Shown: in pieces, positions 18,086 through 27,661 of the stretch | How positions within the stretch are numbered: position 1 is the stretch's first letter | Layout of the letters: the number at the start of each line of letters is the position of its first letter | Origin: an uncultured Bacilli bacterium | Lineage (GTDB): Bacteria > Bacillota_I > Bacilli_A > RF39 > UBA660 | Direction of reading: 5' to 3' | Assembly: GCA_934167875.1 (NCBI GenBank) | Contig: CAKPMC010000001.1 | Span: 62,001 to 126,000 of the forward strand | Length of the DNA stretch: 64,000 nucleotides | Position numbers and translations under genes: made by a program | Notes under the pieces: model-generated | The model's input: the letters and a program-made list of their open reading frames with translations, nothing else | What the model was told of the DNA's origin: nothing | The model's database searches: none

Positions 18086-19606
18086 TTATTTGTCTATCAT
18101 TTGCTCAATTTCAGAAATAAATATAGATTTATTATTTTTAGGAGTCAACAAATAAGTATAATTTTTAGTTCTAGTTAAAGCTACATAAAATAATCTTCTT
18201 TCTTCACTATAAGGATATTTTTCAAATTGCTTCGAAACTAATCTTAAAATTTTATCATCTTTAATTTGATTAGGAAAGCCTAAAAATTTATTCTCCAAAT
18301 TTATTATAATTACATTTTCTTCCTCGAGTCCCTTAGATTTATGAACAGTCATAAAATAAATATTAATATTAGAATTTTTCTTATAAATTAGCTTATTATT
18401 ATCACCTAAAACAATATCATCATCAAATATCATATTAATATCTTTATTATTTCTACCAAGTATTAAAATAGGTTTATTAGTTTCTAAATATATTTTTTCT
18501 ATAAGTTTCTTCAATTCACTAATAAAATTATCATAGTAAATAATTTTAACAGGATTTTTTAAATGTTTACCTGAATGTAAATTTTTTTTAATTTGCTTAG
18601 GATTCTTCATCACAAAATTACCAGCTATTTTTATTAATTCTTGACTATTACGATATGTATTTTCTATCTTCATTATTTTAGCATTATTAAAATATTCTTT
18701 AAAATTTAAAAACAAAGAAACATCACATCCAGTAAATCTATAAATAGATTGAAAATCATCTCCTACAACCATCAAATTACCACTACAAGCATTTAAAATT
18801 TCTCTAACTAAACAAAATCTAACATAAGACGTATCCTGATATTCATCAATAATTACGTATTTAAATTTTTTATTAATACCATTTTCTTTTATATAATTAG
18901 TTGCATAATAAATCATATCATCAAAGTCAATTTCTTTATTAGCTACTAGATATTCCTGATATTGAATATAAAAATTCAAAGCTAAAATTAAAAAACACTT
19001 TTCATGTATGTATTTTTTATATGAAAAAGTTTTACTTATCTGTTTTAAAAATTTATTAAAATCAGTTAACTTATAATTATTACACTTAAAAAGATGTAAA
19101 AAAGTAGCTAATAATTTTTCTAATAACTCTATTTGTTGATAATTATATTTATAAAAATGATTATATTTTTCTATTAAATCATCTTTATATCTTAATCTAA
19201 AATATTTAAATAATAACTTTATATAGTTAGGATATTCTAAAATACTAACACTAAAAAATTCATGAATAATGTTTTCTAATGTATTACTATCAGCAATTTC
19301 ATAATTATTATTACTATTTTTTAATATTTCTAATGATAGCTTATGAAATGTATAAACAGGCATTGAATAATTAAATTCTTTTTCAATTTTCTCTTTTAAG
19401 CTATTAGCACTAGCCCTAGTAAAAGAAATACACAATATATCATTAGGATCTATTTTCTTTTCTTCAACTAAATAGTATATCTTACCCAAGATAGTTAAAG
19501 TTTTACCACTTCCGGCACCAGCCACCACTAAAAGATATCTACTATCATCATAAACAATATCTAATTGTTGTTTATCCAAATAATAACCACATATTTTTTT
19601 CTCCAT
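18086..19606 (-). CDS. UvrD/PcrA-like superfamily 1 DNA helicase (short)
   Basis: 506 residues with a full set of SF1A helicase motifs. They are QLDIVYDDSRYLLVVAGAGSGKT (Q motif and Walker A, residues 13-37), ISFTRASA, VIIDEYQDTS (motif II), VVGDDFQSIYRFTGC (motif III), FMTVHKSKGLE (motif V) and YVALTRTKNY (motif VI). It is about 200 residues shorter than PcrA/UvrD, mainly in the accessory subdomains. It could serve in repair or in a defence role, but nothing nearby shows which. Confidence 0.85.
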   Translation of the reverse strand: MEKKICGYYLDKQQLDIVYDDSRYLLVVAGAGSGKTLTILGKIYYLVEEKKIDPNDILCISFTRASANSLKEKIEKEFNYSMPVYTFHKLSLEILKNSNNNYEIADSNTLENIIHEFFSVSILEYPNYIKLLFKYFRLRYKDDLIEKYNHFYKYNYQQIELLEKLLATFLHLFKCNNYKLTDFNKFLKQISKTFSYKKYIHEKCFLILALNFYIQYQEYLVANKEIDFDDMIYYATNYIKENGINKKFKYVIIDEYQDTSYVRFCLVREILNACSGNLMVVGDDFQSIYRFTGCDVSLFLNFKEYFNNAKIMKIENTYRNSQELIKIAGNFVMKNPKQIKKNLHSGKHLKNPVKIIYYDNFISELKKLIEKIYLETNKPILILGRNNKDINMIFDDDIVLGDNNKLIYKKNSNINIYFMTVHKSKGLEEENVIIINLENKFLGFPNQIKDDKILRLVSKQFEKYPYSEERRLFYVALTRTKNYTYLLTPKNNKSIFISEIEQMIDK

Positions 19607-19764
19607 TAGATCACCAGTCTGATTATATTAAAAAGAAATAAAAAAGACAAAGAACTAATTTTCTCTTTGTCAATTAATAATAAAAATAAAATTATTATAA
19701 TCATCAAGTAAATTTTAAATTTTCAATCAAAACAAGTAAACAATTTATCAAATTACTAATAATA

Positions 19765-20949
19765 TTAAAAATTAAGCATTACCCATTCTGGTTTAAATAT
19801 TAGTAATACCCCCATAAGTAACATTAATATCCCACCAATTAAATTAACATATTTATTATATTTAGTACTTATTCCTTTAGCTTCGAATGCTTTAATTGAT
19901 AAAATTAAAACTACTAAATCATCTATTATATAAAATAATATATATATTAATAAATAAAGTATTTTAGATACACCATGAATATTATTTAAAGACAAAATCT
20001 CTAAAAATATTGTTGGAAAACCAAGTGAACAAGCAAGTTCAATTAAATTAACTGATACTGCTAACAAACCAGTACCAAGAATCATTAGAACTAAACTATT
20101 ATTTTCTAAAATTTTATTTATTTTAGTAATAATAGTTTTTCTTTTATCTTTATCTACTACATGGCATCCAGTATCTTTTCTAGTTTTTATATAAACATAT
20201 AAATTATAAATACCCAAAATAATAGCTAAACAAGCAATAATAGTTCTAATATATATTACTGTAGTTAAATCTAATATAATTCCAATCCCCAACATAGATA
20301 AAAAATAAATTAATCCTGATACTAACACAAAAGTTAATCCAATTATTTTCATCTTCTTTTTATCTTTGGCCATTATACACATATTAATTAATAGTAATAA
20401 TATCCACATCGCACATGGATTAAATCCATCAATGAAACCTAATACTACCGCTACTAATGGAATAGAGACTGTTTTCATATCAACATTACCAAGAACAGGT
20501 ATATTAGCACTATCAGTACTTGAAGAAGTATTTTCATCAAGTTTAATATATTCTTTAATCTTGCTTTCAATTCTTGAACCTATAGCTTCAGAATATCCAA
20601 CAAAATAACTATCGCCTATAACTGTATAAGGTACACCATTAGATTTAGTATCACCAAGTACACTACGAACTTCATTTAAATAATTACTATTTTCTTCATT
20701 ATACCAAACTTCAAATTCATAAATGTTTAAATAATCACCATATTCATTAGCTATTTCTTTTAACCATTTTTCTTCTTGAGCACAATGAGGACAACCATCA
20801 CCCTTAAACATATATAAATTTATTTTTTTATTATCAACCTTAGTACCAGTAATAGGTGCTACAACATCATTATAATCACTACTATATGCAAACACATTAA
20901 ATGGTACTATTAATAAAATTAATAATAATATTTTAACTACTCTTTTCAT
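19765..20949 (-). CDS. Thioredoxin-CcdA (DsbD-like) fusion membrane protein
   Basis: 394 residues: a signal peptide (about 1-21), then an extracytoplasmic thioredoxin-like domain with GDGCPHC (about 50-56). Seven or so membrane helices follow, starting with the CcdA-type motif GFIDGFNPCAMW. Such proteins pass electrons from the cytoplasm to thiols outside. It likely keeps extracellular disulfides or metal sites reduced. The gene is joined head to tail with a tiny thioredoxin gene (1-bp overlap) and a cysteine desulfurase, so this is a thiol-redox operon. Confidence 0.85.
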   Translation of the reverse strand: MKRVVKILLLILLIVPFNVFAYSSDYNDVVAPITGTKVDNKKINLYMFKGDGCPHCAQEEKWLKEIANEYGDYLNIYEFEVWYNEENSNYLNEVRSVLGDTKSNGVPYTVIGDSYFVGYSEAIGSRIESKIKEYIKLDENTSSSTDSANIPVLGNVDMKTVSIPLVAVVLGFIDGFNPCAMWILLLLINMCIMAKDKKKMKIIGLTFVLVSGLIYFLSMLGIGIILDLTTVIYIRTIIACLAIILGIYNLYVYIKTRKDTGCHVVDKDKRKTIITKINKILENNSLVLMILGTGLLAVSVNLIELACSLGFPTIFLEILSLNNIHGVSKILYLLIYILFYIIDDLVVLILSIKAFEAKGISTKYNKYVNLIGGILMLLMGVLLIFKPEWVMLNF

Positions 20950-21206
20950 TATACTTCCTCTAATTCCCTCAATATTTCTTTTTTACTTTTTTCGCCAACT
21001 ATTCTTTTTATTTCGATATTATCATCTAAAACAATCACACATGGTACAACATCACCAACACTGTATTTTTCTACTATATCATTATCAAGATCATAATCAT
21101 AATCAATATATTCATAATTAGGATATTCCTTTTCTATTTCTTTCCATATTCCTTTTGATACTAAACATCCTGGACACCACATAGCATTTATTCTAATTAT
21201 TTTCAT
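20949..21206 (-). CDS. Small thioredoxin-family protein
   Basis: 85 residues with the redox motif MWCPGCLVSKG at residues 9-19 and a short thioredoxin fold: strand YEYIDYDYD, a cis-Pro-like VGDVVPCVIVLD, and a final helix. It lacks a signal peptide, so it is cytosolic and may be the electron donor to the DsbD-like membrane protein next to it. It overlaps the upstream cysteine desulfurase by 14 bp and the downstream gene by 1 bp, a clear sign of coupled translation. Confidence 0.85.
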   Translation of the reverse strand: MKIIRINAMWCPGCLVSKGIWKEIEKEYPNYEYIDYDYDLDNDIVEKYSVGDVVPCVIVLDDNIEIKRIVGEKSKKEILRELEEV

Positions 21207-22305
21207 TTATTATCTCCTTTAAAACTTTTATAAATTCTTCTAATTCTTTCATTGTAGTAATATGAGATAAACTAACTCTAATAGAGTTTCTAGCTAAATC
21301 TTCACTTCTAGTTATAGCTAAAACTGATTTACTAGGGCTTGTACCAAGTGAACAAGCAGATTGTTTAGAAACACATATTCCCCTATTATACAATTCACTA
21401 ACTATTTTATCGGCATTATAAATACTAAAATTTATAGTACTAACAATACTATTACTAGGTGTATTTATATGAATACCAGAAATAGTACCAAGTTCATTAA
21501 TTATATATTCTTTAAGAGTTTTTATATAATTTAGTTTCTCACTTAAATTTTTAGTAGCTAACTCTAAAGCATAAGCTAAAGCTACACAATTAGCAGTAAC
21601 TGGAGTACCACTTCTATAAATAGTAGTTGATTTACCACCATGAATTAATGGAACTAACTTCTTATTATTAAAATTAATTAAAGCACCAATACCATTTAAA
21701 CCAAAAAATTTATGAGAAGCAAAAGTTAAAAAATCGACACCACTATAATCAATATTAACTTTACCAATAGCTTGAGTAGCATCAGTATGAATAATAGCAT
21801 TAGAATTATTTTTAACTATCTTAACTATATCATTAATAGGTTGAATAGTACCAAGTTCAGAATCAACACTACATATACTAACTAAAACAGTATCTCTTCT
21901 TATTTCTTTTTTTAATACTTCTAAATCAACTTGTCCATCACTATTAAGAGGAATAATTGATACTTCATATCCCTTAGAAGTTAAATAATTACATGGGGCT
22001 ACAATACTAGAATGTTCAACTTCTGAAATAATAATATGTTTTCCTATATCTTTATATCTTTCACATATTCCCTTTATTACTAAGTTATTTGCTTCACTTG
22101 AACCACTTGTATAGATAATATTATTTTTATCAGTATTAAAATAATCAGCAATCAATTTACTTGCATCATCTATTTCTTTTTTAGCACTAATACCAGCTTC
22201 ATGTAAACTATTAGGATTGCCACAATATTTTAAAGTTATTTCATTAAATTTATCTAACACTCTTTTATCTACAGGAGTATTAGCAGCATAATCTAAATAA
22301 ATCAT
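21193..22305 (-). CDS. Cysteine desulfurase (NifS/IscS-like)
   Basis: A 370-residue PLP enzyme that takes sulfur from cysteine. It shows YLDYAANTPVD at the start, HSSI for cofactor stacking, the PLP lysine in ASHKFFGLNGIG (about residue 198) and the active-site Cys in SKQSACSLGTSP (about 317). The long Cys loop after SAC resembles the NifS/IscS group. It heads an operon with a thioredoxin and a DsbD-like protein, and a second desulfurase is present at 27648. AGGAGG precedes the ATG. Confidence 0.92.
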   Translation of the reverse strand: MIYLDYAANTPVDKRVLDKFNEITLKYCGNPNSLHEAGISAKKEIDDASKLIADYFNTDKNNIIYTSGSSEANNLVIKGICERYKDIGKHIIISEVEHSSIVAPCNYLTSKGYEVSIIPLNSDGQVDLEVLKKEIRRDTVLVSICSVDSELGTIQPINDIVKIVKNNSNAIIHTDATQAIGKVNIDYSGVDFLTFASHKFFGLNGIGALINFNNKKLVPLIHGGKSTTIYRSGTPVTANCVALAYALELATKNLSEKLNYIKTLKEYIINELGTISGIHINTPSNSIVSTINFSIYNADKIVSELYNRGICVSKQSACSLGTSPSKSVLAITRSEDLARNSIRVSLSHITTMKELEEFIKVLKEIINENN

Positions 22306-22394
22306 AATTACCTCCTAGCAACTCCTAAATTATATCTGTACAAAATAAAAATGTAAATAATTTAGAACTAGAGTTGAGGTTGAGTTAAAAAAAT

Positions 22395-22425
22395 AAAGAA
22401 AAAATCAGACTTTAAATAGTCTGAT
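22395..22425 (-). terminator. Terminator of the tRNA-His gene
   Basis: Stem ATCAGAC/GTCTGAT (22404-22410 with 22419-22425) followed on the minus strand by a run of T residues. Confidence 0.75.
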
Positions 22426-22439
22426 TATATGTTCAAATA

Positions 22440-22516
22440 TGGGGCGGAATATGGGAATCGAACCCATGCATACCGGAGCCACAATCCGGCGTGTTAACCA
22501 CTTCACCAATACCGCC
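22440..22516 (-). tRNA. tRNA-His (GTG anticodon), CCA encoded
   Basis: The minus strand folds as a cloverleaf. D stem GTG/CAC, anticodon stem CCGGA/TCCGG with loop TTGTGGC giving anticodon GTG, and T arm ATGGG-TTCGAAT-CCCAT. The 3' CCA is encoded (22440-22442). An extra 5' G (22516) faces C73, the hallmark of tRNA-His. One T-T mismatch is seen in the acceptor stem (positions 5 and 68). Confidence 0.95.
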
Positions 22517-22555
22517 ATACATAATGCATTTCTTATAAATAAAAAATACATTCTT

Positions 22556-22584
22556 ATTTTACCAATAAAAATGTATTTTGACAA
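22556..22584 (-). promoter_or_regulatory. Predicted promoter of tRNA-His
   Basis: On the minus strand TTGTCA (22579-22584), a 17-bp spacer, and TAAAAT (22556-22561), about 40 bp upstream of the mature tRNA 5' end. Confidence 0.5.
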
Positions 22585-22593
22585 GTCCTTTTT

Positions 22594-23691
22594 TTACTTA
22601 ATTATAAATGGATCTTCACTTGTACCAGTACCTTTTGAATATAAAGCATCTTTAGCTAAATAAATAACTGGTCTAGCATAACCATTAGATGCAGCTTTAT
22701 TAGATTCAACAACACCATCACTAGAAACCTTATATACTTTAAAAGTATTACTAGCATCAGCTGTTAATGTCCACCAACTATATTCAAAATGAGTTAAATA
22801 ATTATAATTAGAACAACTTACAGTACTAACAGAATTACAATTACTATCAACACTAGCATTTATAAAATCATAAACAGGTAATAATCCAATATATTGATTT
22901 TCTAAATAATTACTCTTTTCAATTGAGCCATCATTAGTAATATCACTATCATATCTTTTACCTATATATAATGCATGACTAGCAAGTAATTTTTTACTAT
23001 TTTTATTAAATAAAGTATCACCTTCATAATTACTCTTTAAAGTATCATAAATTCTACTTACTGAATAATCATTAATACCATCATTTCTATTCTTTTCAGT
23101 ATTAAAACGATCATCCCAAACTACTTTATCACTTTTTTCATCTAAAATCATTACTACTTTTTCATCTTCTACTTTAACAATTCTCCATGTTTTACCAGAA
23201 AATTTAACATAATTAGCAGGATCTTCTCCCCTATAAACTAATTCACCATTTAATTCATATAAACCAGAACCAGTATATACTTTATTAACACTTGAAGAAA
23301 TATAAGAACTTAAAGTTTTAGTAGCATAATCTTTACCACAATCAAGTATTGGCGTATAACGATACTCTCCACCTGCATAACTAACAATAACAGTAGCTTT
23401 ACAACTTACATTTTTCATTTTCTTAGTAAGTTCATTCATATTTTTTAAATATCCTGCTGCAGTTAAAGCTGAATCATTAATAGTAATTTCTTCATTCTCA
23501 CTCTTAGGAAGAAGTGAAGAATTATCACTATAATATTTTTGTGCTGCTTTTGAAACAGTATCTTCAATATCTTTATAACTAGTTTTACCAAAGATAGCAT
23601 TATAAATTAAAAGTATAATTATTATTAAAATAACTAATCCTATAGTGCCACCCATAATTATTAATAATTTCTTTTTACCTAAATCTTTCAT
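22594..23691 (-). CDS. Membrane-anchored extracellular protein of unknown function
   Basis: 365 residues with one strong N-terminal membrane helix (about 10-31) after a basic start. A helical stalk (DIEDTVSKAAQKYY) follows, then a beta-rich extracellular domain. The region FSGKTWRIVKVEDEKVVMIL and the ending YARPVIYLAKDALYSKGTGTSEDPFIIK recall large families of surface proteins from gut Bacillota, but I cannot name a domain with confidence. The N-terminus also resembles a pilin-like helix without a clear prepilin cleavage site. AAAGGAG precedes the ATG. No partner gene is adjacent. Confidence 0.6.
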   Translation of the reverse strand: MKDLGKKKLLIIMGGTIGLVILIIIILLIYNAIFGKTSYKDIEDTVSKAAQKYYSDNSSLLPKSENEEITINDSALTAAGYLKNMNELTKKMKNVSCKATVIVSYAGGEYRYTPILDCGKDYATKTLSSYISSSVNKVYTGSGLYELNGELVYRGEDPANYVKFSGKTWRIVKVEDEKVVMILDEKSDKVVWDDRFNTEKNRNDGINDYSVSRIYDTLKSNYEGDTLFNKNSKKLLASHALYIGKRYDSDITNDGSIEKSNYLENQYIGLLPVYDFINASVDSNCNSVSTVSCSNYNYLTHFEYSWWTLTADASNTFKVYKVSSDGVVESNKAASNGYARPVIYLAKDALYSKGTGTSEDPFIIK

Positions 23692-23804
23692 AGTTAGCTC
23701 CTTTATTTACAACATAATTATAGCAAACCTTCTTTTTTTATTCAATACCTATAATGTACAGTTATGTTAAGTATTAACTATTTAAAATTAGTGAAGTTAG
23801 ACTA

Positions 23805-23829
23805 TTGCCCATACCAACTCTTGCCCATA
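23805..23829 (+). promoter_or_regulatory. Direct repeat upstream of the cotJ operon
   Basis: TTGCCCATA occurs twice (23805-23813 and 23821-23829), 16 bp apart, 29 bp before the cotJAB start codon. It may be part of a sporulation promoter or a regulator site; the sigma factor cannot be assigned by eye. Confidence 0.35.
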
Positions 23830-23857
23830 TCATAAACTAAATTGAAGGAGAGATTTT

Positions 23858-24349
23858 ATGAATAATAATGGATTTAATGAATTTGGCTATCCAAATATGA
23901 ATCTTATAAATAATATGTTAGTGCCTAACGATATGAATAACTTAACTAATAATATGTTAGATAATAATAACTTAAATAACATGATAAATAATAATCAAAA
24001 ATTAGCTGGACCATATGATGGTTTTATTAAAGGTAATTTATTTAATAATTTATATAATCAATATAAAAGTTATAGGCCAACAAGATTATCACCTAATAAT
24101 GAACAAGCCGAATTATTATTAAATGTAGATCAAACTACTTTTGCAGCACATGAATTAAAATTATATTTAGATGTATATCCAAATGATACAAATATGATAA
24201 ATCTATATAATGAATATCAAAAAATAGCTAGTGAGCAAATTAAAGCTTATGAAAGAAAGTATGGACCTCTTTTAGCAGATAGTCCATCAGCTAATAATTC
24301 ATTTAGTTGGGAAGCTTACAGCTGGCCATGGGAAACGGAGGAAATGTAA
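23858..24349 (+). CDS. cotJB: Spore coat protein, CotJA-CotJB fusion
   Basis: 163 residues. After an Asn/Met-rich leader (about 1-50) comes a short CotJA-like segment, AGPYDGFIKGNLFNNLYNQY (about 52-72). A CotJB-like domain follows: LLLNVDQTTFAAHELKLYLDVYPND (about 86-110), ending in KYGPL and a Trp-rich tail. In Bacillus cotJA and cotJB are separate genes; here both parts lie in one reading frame. GAAGGAG precedes ATG 23858. cotJC starts one base after the stop with its own site. The products would lie in the spore coat. Confidence 0.8.
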   Translation: MNNNGFNEFGYPNMNLINNMLVPNDMNNLTNNMLDNNNLNNMINNNQKLAGPYDGFIKGNLFNNLYNQYKSYRPTRLSPNNEQAELLLNVDQTTFAAHELKLYLDVYPNDTNMINLYNEYQKIASEQIKAYERKYGPLLADSPSANNSFSWEAYSWPWETEEM

Positions 24350-24350
24350 G

Positions 24351-24923
24351 ATGTGGGCATATGAAAAAAGATTACAGTACCCTATTTCAATAACTAAAAA
24401 AGATTTAGGTTTTGCCAAACAACTAGTAACACAATATGGTGGTTTTGGTGGTGAACTTGGAGCAGCGTTAAGATACTTAAATCAACGATATACTATGCCA
24501 GATAACAAAGGTAAAGCCTTATTAACTGATATAGGAACCGAAGAACTTGGACACGTAGAAATGTTATCAACAATGTTATATCAATTAACAAAAGATGCTA
24601 CTCCTGAAGAAATGAAAGAAGCAGGATTAGCAAGTCAATATGCTGAACATCGTAACGCCATCTACCCAACTGATGCTAACGGTGTACCATTTACAGTTAC
24701 CTATTTTGCTACAACCGGTGATCCTTTAGCTGATCTATCAGAAGATATGGCAGCTGAACAAAAAGCCCGTGCTGTTTATGAAAATCTAATTAATCTAACT
24801 AATGATCCTGACGTAATAGGACCATTACTATGGTTAAGACAAAGAGAAATAGTTCACTTCGAAAGATTTAAAGAATTATATGATTATTATAAAGATAATT
24901 TATTAAAGGAAAGTAACAATTAA
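24351..24923 (+). CDS. cotJC: Spore coat protein CotJC (manganese catalase family)
   Basis: 190 residues starting MWAYEKRLQYP, a hallmark of CotJC. The ferritin-like four-helix bundle keeps metal-binding Glu/His motifs: GGFGGELGAALRYL, GTEELGHVEML, EDMAAEQKAR, and RQREIVHFERF. The family belongs to the dimanganese catalases and may detoxify peroxide in the coat. The gene follows the fused cotJAB gene with one base between, and GGAGGAAATG is the ribosome binding site. It strongly suggests that the organism forms spores. Confidence 0.94.
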   Translation: MWAYEKRLQYPISITKKDLGFAKQLVTQYGGFGGELGAALRYLNQRYTMPDNKGKALLTDIGTEELGHVEMLSTMLYQLTKDATPEEMKEAGLASQYAEHRNAIYPTDANGVPFTVTYFATTGDPLADLSEDMAAEQKARAVYENLINLTNDPDVIGPLLWLRQREIVHFERFKELYDYYKDNLLKESNN

Positions 24924-24940
24924 AATTACTTTCCTTTTTC
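24906..24940. terminator. Bidirectional terminator between cotJC and the AAA gene
   Basis: Perfect 11-bp stem AAGGAAAGTAA/TTACTTTCCTT (24906-24916 with 24926-24936) followed by T residues on the plus strand. It overlaps the end of the convergent gene. Confidence 0.8.
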
Positions 24941-26737
24941 TTCATCTATAATTTGTTTAAACTTAGTATCAAAATTAACTAATTCTTTTCTAATAACATC
25001 AGGATATATATTTTTAGAATTTTCAATAGCGTTTCTAATATCAAAAATATTAACTTCACCTCTGTTATCAAATACAGCCTGTGAAAATGCTTGTGATAAA
25101 AGGGTTAAACAAATATCAGGATATCTAGAACCAATTCCATATACTCTTTTATATTCAGTAGTAATATCAACGATAAAAGCCATAATCTCACTTTGGATAT
25201 AACTACTATACTTAAGCTTAGCACCAGTATTTTTCTCTATCTTTGGTAAAGTTCCCATTAATATTTTAATTGTTTGTTCCCTTGTTGGTTCTTCAACATC
25301 AACTCTTTGAAAACGTCTAACAAAAGCTTTATCACGAAGTACATATCTTTCATATTCATCATTAGTAGTAGCACCAATCATTTTAATACTACCGCGTCCT
25401 AAACTTTCCTTAAACATATTAGCAAAATCCAAACTAGATTCACTAGTAGCACCCATTAACATATGAATTTCATCAATAAATAAAATAATTTTATCTAATT
25501 CTTTTAATTCATCAATAAGGGTTTGAAGTCTTGTTTCTCCACTAGGAAGTGTTCCAAGAAGAGATGTAGTCTTAACACTAACTATTCTATAACCTTTAAG
25601 TGCATCAGGTACATTATTACGTTGTAGCTGATAAGCAAGTCCCTCAACAATACTAGTTTTACCAATACCAGGTTTACCAACTAATATTCCAGATTTTTCA
25701 GGTGTTAATAATATTAAGATTAACTGTTTTATTTCTTCTTTTCTTCCAATTGCTGGATTAGTAATATAATCTCTACTACAGAAATCATCACCATAATGAG
25801 CTAATATACTAATTTTTCCAGTTTGCTGTTCTTTTAATCTTAATTCATCTAGTAAAGTTGATTTAACTACTGGACTAGTATTATCATTATCCTCATAATT
25901 AAATTCTTCTTTATCTTCTTCCATATTAGAACTATCTTTTAATATTTCTTCATCAATGTTAATAATTGGTGGAGTTACTATTCTATTATTTAAAGAAAGA
26001 TTTATTTCAGGCTTAACAATTTGAGCTTGTTCTTTCTTTTCTTCTTCTTGAATCCAAATAGGCATTGCTGTTGGAGCATTTCTCCTAGCACGATAAACTT
26101 GTTTTTCTTCTGGTTCCTTAAAGAAACTATTATTTTCCACAATAGGAGCCTTTACTTGATTTTCTACTTTAGTACGCATTATCTCTTGCTCCAATGCCGT
26201 ATTTATTCCACTATCAATATCTAAATTATTTTGTTCATTAGTACTACCAATTGAATTAAAAGTATTTAATGGCATCATTTCAGAATTAATATCCGTTGAG
26301 ATATTATTATTAGCAGTTTTTGAATTAATATTAGTATCATCATCATTAGATTTACTATCAATATTAAAAGAAGATAAATTATTTAAAGGAGTAACATTAT
26401 TATTAATAGTATCACTTATATTAGAATTTTCACTTGAAACAAGATTATCATTATTAACATTAATATCAGTAGGTTTAGGATTAATAAAATTAAATGTTGG
26501 TATTTCTACTTTTTCATCTTCTTTTTGCATAGTAGACGTATTAGTTTCATTGCTTTCTATTTTATTATTAAAGAAACTAGGTGTACTATTAGTTGTTTCC
26601 TCTATTTTAGTTTCAATAGGTTTGGTACTAGGTACATCAAAAGATACCTTTTTTTCTTCTGGTTCACTACCTAATTGATCATAAAAATCATTAGAAAATA
26701 TAAAACGATTTGATCTCTGTGTTTGATCTTGATCCAT
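24926..26737 (-). CDS. ClpB/ClpC-like AAA+ ATPase with a long disordered N-terminus
   Basis: 603 residues. The first 300 or so are Asn/Ser/Thr/Glu-rich and probably disordered. The remainder is one AAA+ module of the Clp D1 type: NPAIGRKEEIKQLI, Walker A VGKPGIGKTSIVEGLA, Walker B IILFIDEIHMLMGA, sensor-1 IGATTNDEY and the arginine-finger region DKAFVRRFQRVDVEEP. ClpB/ClpC normally carry an N-domain and two AAA modules; here there is only one and no known N-domain. It faces cotJC, but any role in spore formation is speculative. Confidence 0.75.
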   Translation of the reverse strand: MDQDQTQRSNRFIFSNDFYDQLGSEPEEKKVSFDVPSTKPIETKIEETTNSTPSFFNNKIESNETNTSTMQKEDEKVEIPTFNFINPKPTDINVNNDNLVSSENSNISDTINNNVTPLNNLSSFNIDSKSNDDDTNINSKTANNNISTDINSEMMPLNTFNSIGSTNEQNNLDIDSGINTALEQEIMRTKVENQVKAPIVENNSFFKEPEEKQVYRARRNAPTAMPIWIQEEEKKEQAQIVKPEINLSLNNRIVTPPIINIDEEILKDSSNMEEDKEEFNYEDNDNTSPVVKSTLLDELRLKEQQTGKISILAHYGDDFCSRDYITNPAIGRKEEIKQLILILLTPEKSGILVGKPGIGKTSIVEGLAYQLQRNNVPDALKGYRIVSVKTTSLLGTLPSGETRLQTLIDELKELDKIILFIDEIHMLMGATSESSLDFANMFKESLGRGSIKMIGATTNDEYERYVLRDKAFVRRFQRVDVEEPTREQTIKILMGTLPKIEKNTGAKLKYSSYIQSEIMAFIVDITTEYKRVYGIGSRYPDICLTLLSQAFSQAVFDNRGEVNIFDIRNAIENSKNIYPDVIRKELVNFDTKFKQIIDEEKGK

Positions 26738-26830
26738 AATAATACCTCCCTATTTTATTCTTTATTTTTATTATAGCATTTTTCATATCAATTGGGAATG
26801 CCCCTTTTCAAAAAAATAAAAGAAGTATTT

Positions 26831-27661
26831 CTACTTCTCCTCATACTCATCTAAAAAACTTTTATAAATACCATTTTTCTTAGTTCCTAAAACACAATTC
26901 AAATTAACATTATCTAAGCTCTTAAATATATTATGGTCTACTTCTTTATTTATTTTTCTTAAATTTTTGATTAACTCTTTCATTTCTTTTCTTTTACTAG
27001 TACCATCATTTATTAATGAACATCCCTCAGTAAATCTACATGCACAATTAATAAAAGTTAACTCATTAGTCTTTTTCCAAGAGATAATATCATCCTCTTT
27101 AACTAAATAAAGTGGTCTAATTAATTCTAATCCTTCAAAATTATCACTATGTAACTTAGGCATCATTGTCTTTATTTCAGAGCCATAAAACATTGAAAGT
27201 AATGTTGTTTCAATCACATCATCAAAATGATGACCTAAAGCAATCTTATTACATCCTAATTCTTTAGCCTTACTATATAAATAACCTCTTCTCATTCTAG
27301 CACATAAATAACATGGACTTTTAGAATCAATTGTAGCAACTACATCAAAAATATCACTTTGAAACATTTCAATTGGTACATTTAAAGTCTTAGCATTATC
27401 TAAAATAAAATCTCTATTATAATCATTATAACCAGGATCCATAACTACATAATGACAGTCAAAATGAAACTTACCATGTCTTTGTAACTCTTGCATGCAT
27501 TTAGCTAATAGAAAAGAATCTTTTCCCCCACTAATACAAACCATAATATTATCGTTCTCTTTTATAAGTTCATAGTCCTGTACAGCTTTAACAAACTTAC
27601 TCCAAATATCTTTACGATATTTTTTAATAATACTTCTTTCTATTTCCTTATATTTTTCCAT
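26831..27661 (-). CDS. TtcA-family tRNA thiolation ATP pyrophosphatase
   Basis: 276 residues. The PP-loop SGGKDS lies near residue 45. The Cys pair CYLCARMRRG (about 125-131) and a later Cys block NCACRFTEGC match TtcA-type enzymes, which bind an Fe-S cluster and 2-thiolate tRNA cytidine. GHHFDDVIETTLLSMFYG is also diagnostic. ATG 27661 is chosen because AAGGAG lies ten bases upstream; the earlier in-frame ATG is too close to it. It overlaps the end of a cysteine desulfurase gene by 14 bp, a logical sulfur donor. Confidence 0.87.
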   Translation of the reverse strand: MEKYKEIERSIIKKYRKDIWSKFVKAVQDYELIKENDNIMVCISGGKDSFLLAKCMQELQRHGKFHFDCHYVVMDPGYNDYNRDFILDNAKTLNVPIEMFQSDIFDVVATIDSKSPCYLCARMRRGYLYSKAKELGCNKIALGHHFDDVIETTLLSMFYGSEIKTMMPKLHSDNFEGLELIRPLYLVKEDDIISWKKTNELTFINCACRFTEGCSLINDGTSKRKEMKELIKNLRKINKEVDHNIFKSLDNVNLNCVLGTKKNGIYKSFLDEYEEK

